63,235 nucleotides of DNA, from assembly GCA_947625835.1 (NCBI GenBank), contig CANQPY010000004.1, positions 1 through 63,235 on the forward strand. Reading direction: 5' to 3'. The notes under the pieces are model-generated. The model was given only the letters and a program-made list of their open reading frames with translations. It was not told the origin of the DNA and made no database searches. Positions 59,486 through 63,235 of this stretch are shown piece by piece (position 1 is the first letter of the stretch; the number at the start of each line of letters is the position of its first letter). This DNA comes from an uncultured Clostridia bacterium. Lineage in GTDB: Bacteria > Bacillota > Clostridia > TANB77 > CAG-508. The position numbers and the translations under genes are program-made.

Positions 59486-60457
59486 TTAAAGAGTTTTGAA
59501 ATATTCTTCTATTTTGCTTATTAATTCTTCTTTTGTTTCTATTTTATTTATTTGGTCTCTAAATTGACTAGAATTTTTTAGGTTTTTTGTATACCAACTA
59601 ATATGTTTTCTTAATTCTTTAATAGCTATTTCGCCTTTTTCTTCTATCGCTAAGTTGATATGCTTTTTTATTATATTTAATTTTTCTTGATTTGTCGGCT
59701 CAGGTAGTTTTTTGCCCGTTTCTAAAAAATATTTAATTTTGCTAAAAATCCATGGATTTCCAAAGCTACCTCTGCCTATCATAATTCCATCTACACCAGT
59801 TTTTTCAAACATTTGTAAAGCAGATTCTTCATCTACTATATCTCCATTGCCGATTACAGGAATTTTTACTGCTTGCTTTACTTGTTTTATTATTTCTAAA
59901 TCGACTTTTCCTAAATAAAATTCTGTTCTTGTTCTTCCATGTATTGTAATTGCAGAAACTCCAGCTTTTTCTGCGATTTTTGCAAGTTCAACTGCTACTA
60001 TATTTTCCTTATCCCATCCTTTTCTACATTTTAATGTTACAGGAACAGTAGAATTTTTTACAACTGTTTTTATTATTTTTTCTGCTTTTTCTAAATCTAA
60101 TAAAAGTCGGCTTCCATCTCCATTTTTTACAACTTTAGGGGCTGGACATCCCATATTAATATCTATTATATCAGCTATTTTGCTTATGTACTTTGCAGAA
60201 TATGCAAAAGTTTCTTCATCACTTCCAAAAATTTGCATGCTAATTGGTTTTTTTTCACCTTGAATGTTTAATAGTTTCTTTGTTTTTGTATCATCATGAA
60301 ATATTGCCCTTGAACTTACCATTTCTGTGCATACAAGTCCTGCTCCAAATTCTTTGCAAATAATTCGAAAAGGCTGGTTTGTTACACCAGCCATTGGAGC
60401 TAATATTAAATTATTTTCTAATTCTACATTTCCTATTTTTAATTTTTTTATAAACAT
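59486..60457 (-). CDS. dus: tRNA-dihydrouridine synthase
   Basis: A 323-residue FMN-dependent enzyme that reduces uridine in the tRNA D-loop. Signatures: LAPMAGVTNQPFR, ISMQIFGSDEE, DINMGCPAPKVVKNGDGSRL (catalytic cysteine in GCP), TIHGRTRTEFY and GIMIGRGSFGNPWIF. DusB-like. It follows rodA by 44 bp. Confidence 0.94.
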   Translation of the reverse strand: MFIKKLKIGNVELENNLILAPMAGVTNQPFRIICKEFGAGLVCTEMVSSRAIFHDDTKTKKLLNIQGEKKPISMQIFGSDEETFAYSAKYISKIADIIDINMGCPAPKVVKNGDGSRLLLDLEKAEKIIKTVVKNSTVPVTLKCRKGWDKENIVAVELAKIAEKAGVSAITIHGRTRTEFYLGKVDLEIIKQVKQAVKIPVIGNGDIVDEESALQMFEKTGVDGIMIGRGSFGNPWIFSKIKYFLETGKKLPEPTNQEKLNIIKKHINLAIEEKGEIAIKELRKHISWYTKNLKNSSQFRDQINKIETKEELISKIEEYFKTL

Positions 60458-60467
60458 TTTTACCTCT

Positions 60468-60506
60468 AAAAGGTGTTTTTTTACTCCGTCCCAAAAAACA
60501 CCTATT
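60468..60506 (-). terminator. Hairpin between rodA and dus
   Basis: AAAAGGTGTTTTTT and AAAAAACACCTATTTT surround a short GACGGAG loop, right after the rodA stop codon. The loop contains a CGG in non-coding sequence. Confidence 0.6.
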
Positions 60507-61619
60507 TTACAAATATTGTTTTTTGTCTTTTACTACTAATATTTAATAATAACGCAATGCAAATAAAGTTTGTAATTAATGAGCTTCCTCCATAACTTAT
60601 AAATGGAAGTGGTACTCCAGTAATTGGAAGTAATCCCATAACCATTCCTATATTTTCTATCATATGAAATACAAATATACCTGTTATTCCAGATGCTATT
60701 AACGACCCTATTTCATCTTTTGCAGTTTTTGCAACATACAAGCATTTTGTTATAAGTACAACATAGAGGATTATTACTGCACCTGCTATTATAAATCCCA
60801 TTTCTTCACCTATAACTGCAAATATAAAGTCTGTTGTTTTTGGATATAAAAATCCGAAGTTGTGTCTGATTTCCTTTTAAAACTCCCATTCCTGTTAATC
60901 CGTCCTGCACCAATTGCTAGTTTAGATTGTATAATGTTGTATCCTGCACCACGTGGATCAGATTCCGGATGTAAAAATATATCAATCCTACTTTTAGCAT
61001 GCTCTGGTAATATAAAATTATAAATTAATGGAACTAATACAACAATTAGTAAAATTGTTCCTATAATGTATTTTTTATCAATACCAGCAGTTATAAGCAT
61101 AAATGCTGTTGCAGATAAAAACGCTATAGCTGTACCATAATCTGGTTGTTTTACAATTAATAAAACAGGAAGTAATACAATTCCAAATATAATTAGTAAT
61201 TTTGTTATTTTGTTAATATCTTTTTTATTTTTTGCTTGAATTTTTGATATTGCATATGCTAAAAATAAAATTACAAATATCTTTGCAAATTCCCCTGGTT
61301 GAAATGAAAAAAATCCAATATCAAACCAACTTGTGGCTCCATTTACAGGTTTAGTAAATAATACCGCTAATAATAGGATGATACAAGCGCCATAAAAAAT
61401 AGGTGATAATTTTACCATAGTTTCGTAATCAATTAGCATAATAACAATCATAAAAATTAAACTTGCAACAAGCCATATACATTGCTTATTGAATTCATCA
61501 TATTCAGATTCTTGTGTAGCAGAGAATAATGCAACTAATCCTACAATACAAAGAATAATAGCAATAACTACAATACTCCACTCTATGTTTTTTAATTCTC
61601 TTTTTCTCACATAAATCAC
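60502..61619 (-). CDS. rodA: RodA, elongasome peptidoglycan polymerase, read through two CGG +1 sites
   Basis: SEDS glycosyltransferase of the elongasome, 371 residues, about ten helices. Key stretches: ATSWFDIGFFSFQPGEFAKI, LIVKQPDYGTAIAF, and SYGGSSLITNFI at the end. Two CGG sites (60900 and 60854) break the frame; skipping C at each gives IGAGGLTGMGVLKGNQTQLG and QLGFLYPKTTDFIFAVIGEE, the most conserved part of RodA. It follows minE, as in the clostridial min-rodA arrangement. Confidence 0.93.
60854..60856 (-). other. +1 recoding site, CTT-CGG-A, rodA site 2
   Basis: Restores NQTQLGFLYPKTTDFIFAV and connects in frame to the C-terminal half. Confidence 0.9.
60900..60902 (-). other. +1 recoding site, GGA-CGG-A, rodA site 1
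   Basis: Restores AIGAGGLTGMGVLKGNQ. Only 44 bases separate it from site 2; both shifts are needed. Confidence 0.9.
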
Positions 61620-61676
61620 TCTTTTTCTCGTTTTTGTTTCTTGATTTAAGTTTGTCTTATGTTTTATTTTGTCATT

Positions 61677-62246
61677 TTAAACTTTATTCTCCTTCTTTTC
61701 TTCCTTGTTTTCTTTTTTGTTTTCTTCTTTGCTCTCTTGGTTATCTTCTTGTTTTTTCTCTTCTTCGCCTTTTTTACTATTTTCTTCTTTATTTAACTCA
61801 CTGTCTATAATAATTTCTGTTTCATTAACGTCTATATCATTTTCTTTATTTATGATAATTTCGTCTTTTTCTTCACTTTTCTCTATTTTTTTTGTTTCTT
61901 TTTTTTCTTCAACTTTTTCCTCTTTTTTTGCTTCTGTTTTCCTTACATCATTTTTTATATTTATAATTGGAATGTTTGCATATAATGCTGGTGCACCATT
62001 TGTACCATCCTCGTTTTCTTTGTTTGTAAGTCTAACATCAATAGCAGCTTCATCAATGTCAATATATTTTTTTATTACATCAATGATTTCTTGCTTCATA
62101 AGCTCTAAAAAGTCTACTGACACATTTGCTCTGTCTTGCATTAAAACTAAATGTAATCTCTCTTTTGCAGTGTCTTTTGAATTGTTAGACACATTTTTAT
62201 CTTTTTTAGCAATTTTCTTAAAAAAATTTATTATATTTTCAAACAT
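61677..62246 (-). CDS. minE: MinE with a long charged C-terminal tail
   Basis: Topological regulator of MinCD. Residues 1-90 contain the membrane-binding helix (MFENIINFFKKI), AKERLHLVLMQDRANVS, LELMKQEIIDVIKKYIDID and DVRLTNKEN, all typical of MinE. Beyond that comes a Lys/Glu-rich tail of about 90 residues, doubling the usual length. The tail resembles the N-terminal extension of the local RpoD in composition. It is encoded directly after minD. Confidence 0.9.
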   Translation of the reverse strand: MFENIINFFKKIAKKDKNVSNNSKDTAKERLHLVLMQDRANVSVDFLELMKQEIIDVIKKYIDIDEAAIDVRLTNKENEDGTNGAPALYANIPIINIKNDVRKTEAKKEEKVEEKKETKKIEKSEEKDEIIINKENDIDVNETEIIIDSELNKEENSKKGEEEKKQEDNQESKEENKKENKEEKKENKV

Positions 62247-62270
62247 TTTTTCTTCTTACCCCCCATATTA

Positions 62271-63065
62271 TCATTGTCTTTTAAAGATTCTTTTTACCTT
62301 TGCCCAAAAGCCTTTTTCTCTTCCTGGGATTGTTACTTCTATTTTTTCTCCTAATACTCTTTTTGCTATTTCTATATATGCTTTACCTGAAGGTGCTTTT
62401 TTGTTTTGGATAACTGGTTCTCCTTTATTTGTTTGTGTAATAATATATTCATCATCTGGAACAACACCTATTAAATCAATAGATAATAAGTCTACAATAT
62501 CATCTACATCCATCATTTCGCCTTTTTTTACCATGTTTGGCCTGATTCTATTTATTACTAATTCAGGATTTTTTATTTCTGAAGATTCTAATAATCCTAT
62601 AATTCTGTCTGCATCACGAATTGCAGATATTTCAGCTGTTGTTACTACTATAGCACGATCTGCTCCAGCTATAGCATTTTTAAAGCCTTGCTCAATTCCT
62701 GCAGGACAGTCTATTAATATATAATCGAATTCTTCTTTTAATTTTCCTATTAACTCTCTCATTTGTTCTTCATTGACAGCTGTTTTATCCCTTGTTTGCG
62801 CTGCTGGCAATAAGTATAGTTCTTTAAATCTCTTATCTTTTATTAATGCTTGTCTTAATTTACATTTTCCTTCTACTACATCTACAATGTCATATACAAT
62901 TCTATTTTCTAACCCCATAACTACGTCTAAATTGCGTAGCCCTATGTCTGTATCAATTAAAGCTACTTTTTTGCCTTCTACTGCTAGACTTGATCCTAGA
63001 TTTGCAGTTGTAGTTGTTTTTCCTACTCCACCTTTTCCTGATGTTATTACAATTACTTCTCCCAT
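62271..63065 (-). CDS. minD: Septum site-determining ATPase MinD
   Basis: A 264-residue deviant-Walker ATPase that positions the septum. Walker A is ITSGKGGVGKTTTTANLG, followed by ALIDTDIGLRNLDVVMGLENR, the ADP/ATP-site DYILIDCPAGIEQGF, and a C-terminal amphipathic helix (WAKVKRIFKRQ) for membrane binding. Upstream of minE and rodA; minC is not within the window. Confidence 0.96.
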   Translation of the reverse strand: MGEVIVITSGKGGVGKTTTTANLGSSLAVEGKKVALIDTDIGLRNLDVVMGLENRIVYDIVDVVEGKCKLRQALIKDKRFKELYLLPAAQTRDKTAVNEEQMRELIGKLKEEFDYILIDCPAGIEQGFKNAIAGADRAIVVTTAEISAIRDADRIIGLLESSEIKNPELVINRIRPNMVKKGEMMDVDDIVDLLSIDLIGVVPDDEYIITQTNKGEPVIQNKKAPSGKAYIEIAKRVLGEKIEVTIPGREKGFWAKVKRIFKRQ

Positions 63066-63154
63066 TTTTTTCCTCCTCAGAATTATATTTTAATTCTTTT
63101 TCTAATGTTTATATAATATAACGAAAACCTTAAAAAGTCAATGAATTTTTTACT

Positions 63155-63219
63155 AAAATGTGATTATTTTATGATAAGATCACCCTATGAAATTATTTTA
63201 TGAAAAGTTCACCCTATGA
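63155..63219 (+). repeat. Direct repeats of about 30 bp at the right edge
   Basis: Two copies of ATTATTTTATGA followed by a variable AAG(A/T)TCACCCTATGA segment lie one after the other with a period of about 30 bp. A GGAGGT site then precedes an ATG at 63232, suggesting a plus-strand gene beginning at the window edge. Possibly an insertion-element end or operator pair. Confidence 0.5.
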
Positions 63220-63235
63220 TATAATGGAGGTATGA

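Noticed and set aside
36912..61619. Calling ftsW, rodA, dnaG, proS, aspS, mraZ and the PBPs pseudogenes
   Set aside because: Apart from the single skipped base at each site these genes are intact at full family length, and most are single-copy essential genes.
61705..62724. A 339-residue plus-strand ORF opposite minE and minD
   Set aside because: It is a Phe/Ser-rich shadow of two confidently assigned minus-strand genes.

Overview
The window is AT-rich DNA from a Gram-positive, anaerobic, probably spore-forming member of the Clostridia, most likely an uncultured gut lineage. The evidence is a pyruvate-type ferredoxin oxidoreductase, flavodiiron protein, rubredoxin and ferredoxin (anaerobe); LTA synthase, sortase, WalK/WalR and a dcw cluster (Gram-positive wall); a SpoIIID-like regulator (sporulation); and a DNPR motif in MurE (meso-DAP wall). 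I cannot name the species.

Main result. At least 13 genes here look broken because their reading frame jumps by +1 inside a conserved protein. All 21 jumps follow one rule: an in-frame CGG codon occurs, the C is skipped, and translation resumes on the next three bases (GGN), giving a glycine that the protein family expects. The rule holds on both strands but always in the sense strand of the gene. CGG in the other two frames (about 45-50 cases in a manual scan) is passed normally. In no recognisable gene is CGG read as arginine. Affected genes include ftsW (4 sites), the SpoVD-like PBP (3), a second PASTA PBP (3), rodA (2), mraZ, walK, dnaG, proS, aspS, porA, thiN, an HD-GYP gene and a WG-repeat gene. 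Most are essential, so they must be translated. This looks like genome-wide recoding of CGGN as glycine by +1 frameshifting or four-base decoding. I know of no described bacterium that does this.

Layout. 1-2.1 kb: remnant of a mobilisable element (MobV relaxase, replication-type winged-helix protein, SpoIIID-like regulator). 2.1-5.7 kb: SNF2/SWIM helicase bounded by exact 16-bp direct repeats. 5.7-16.9 kb: split HipA-like pair, membrane proteins, PAP2 phosphatase, cysteine desulfurase, patatin, WG-repeat protein, CNNM/CBS protein and a two-component system. 17-23.4 kb: rpoD-dnaG, small alarmone synthetase, proS, scpB. 23.5-31.4 kb: Rpn nuclease, rubredoxin-flavodiiron pair divergent from porGDAB, thiamine pyrophosphokinase, flippase-like protein. 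31.7-48.6 kb: a long minus-strand series reading mraZ, rsmH, ftsL-like, spoVD-like, LTA synthase, pyrB, pyrI, murE, mraY, ftsW, murG, walK, lepB, holB, ricT, ferredoxin. 48.9-57.3 kb: XRE regulator, sortase, ksgA, second PBP, walR, aspS. 57.4-63.2 kb: HD-GYP, mazF, GerS-like protein, dus, rodA, minE, minD.

Two families of dispersed structured repeats lie between genes: elements of about 150-260 bp with long self-complementary arms (three copies plus end fragments), and a two-hairpin element of about 110 bp (four copies). No tRNA or rRNA gene was seen, so the tRNA that would explain CGG recoding must lie elsewhere.
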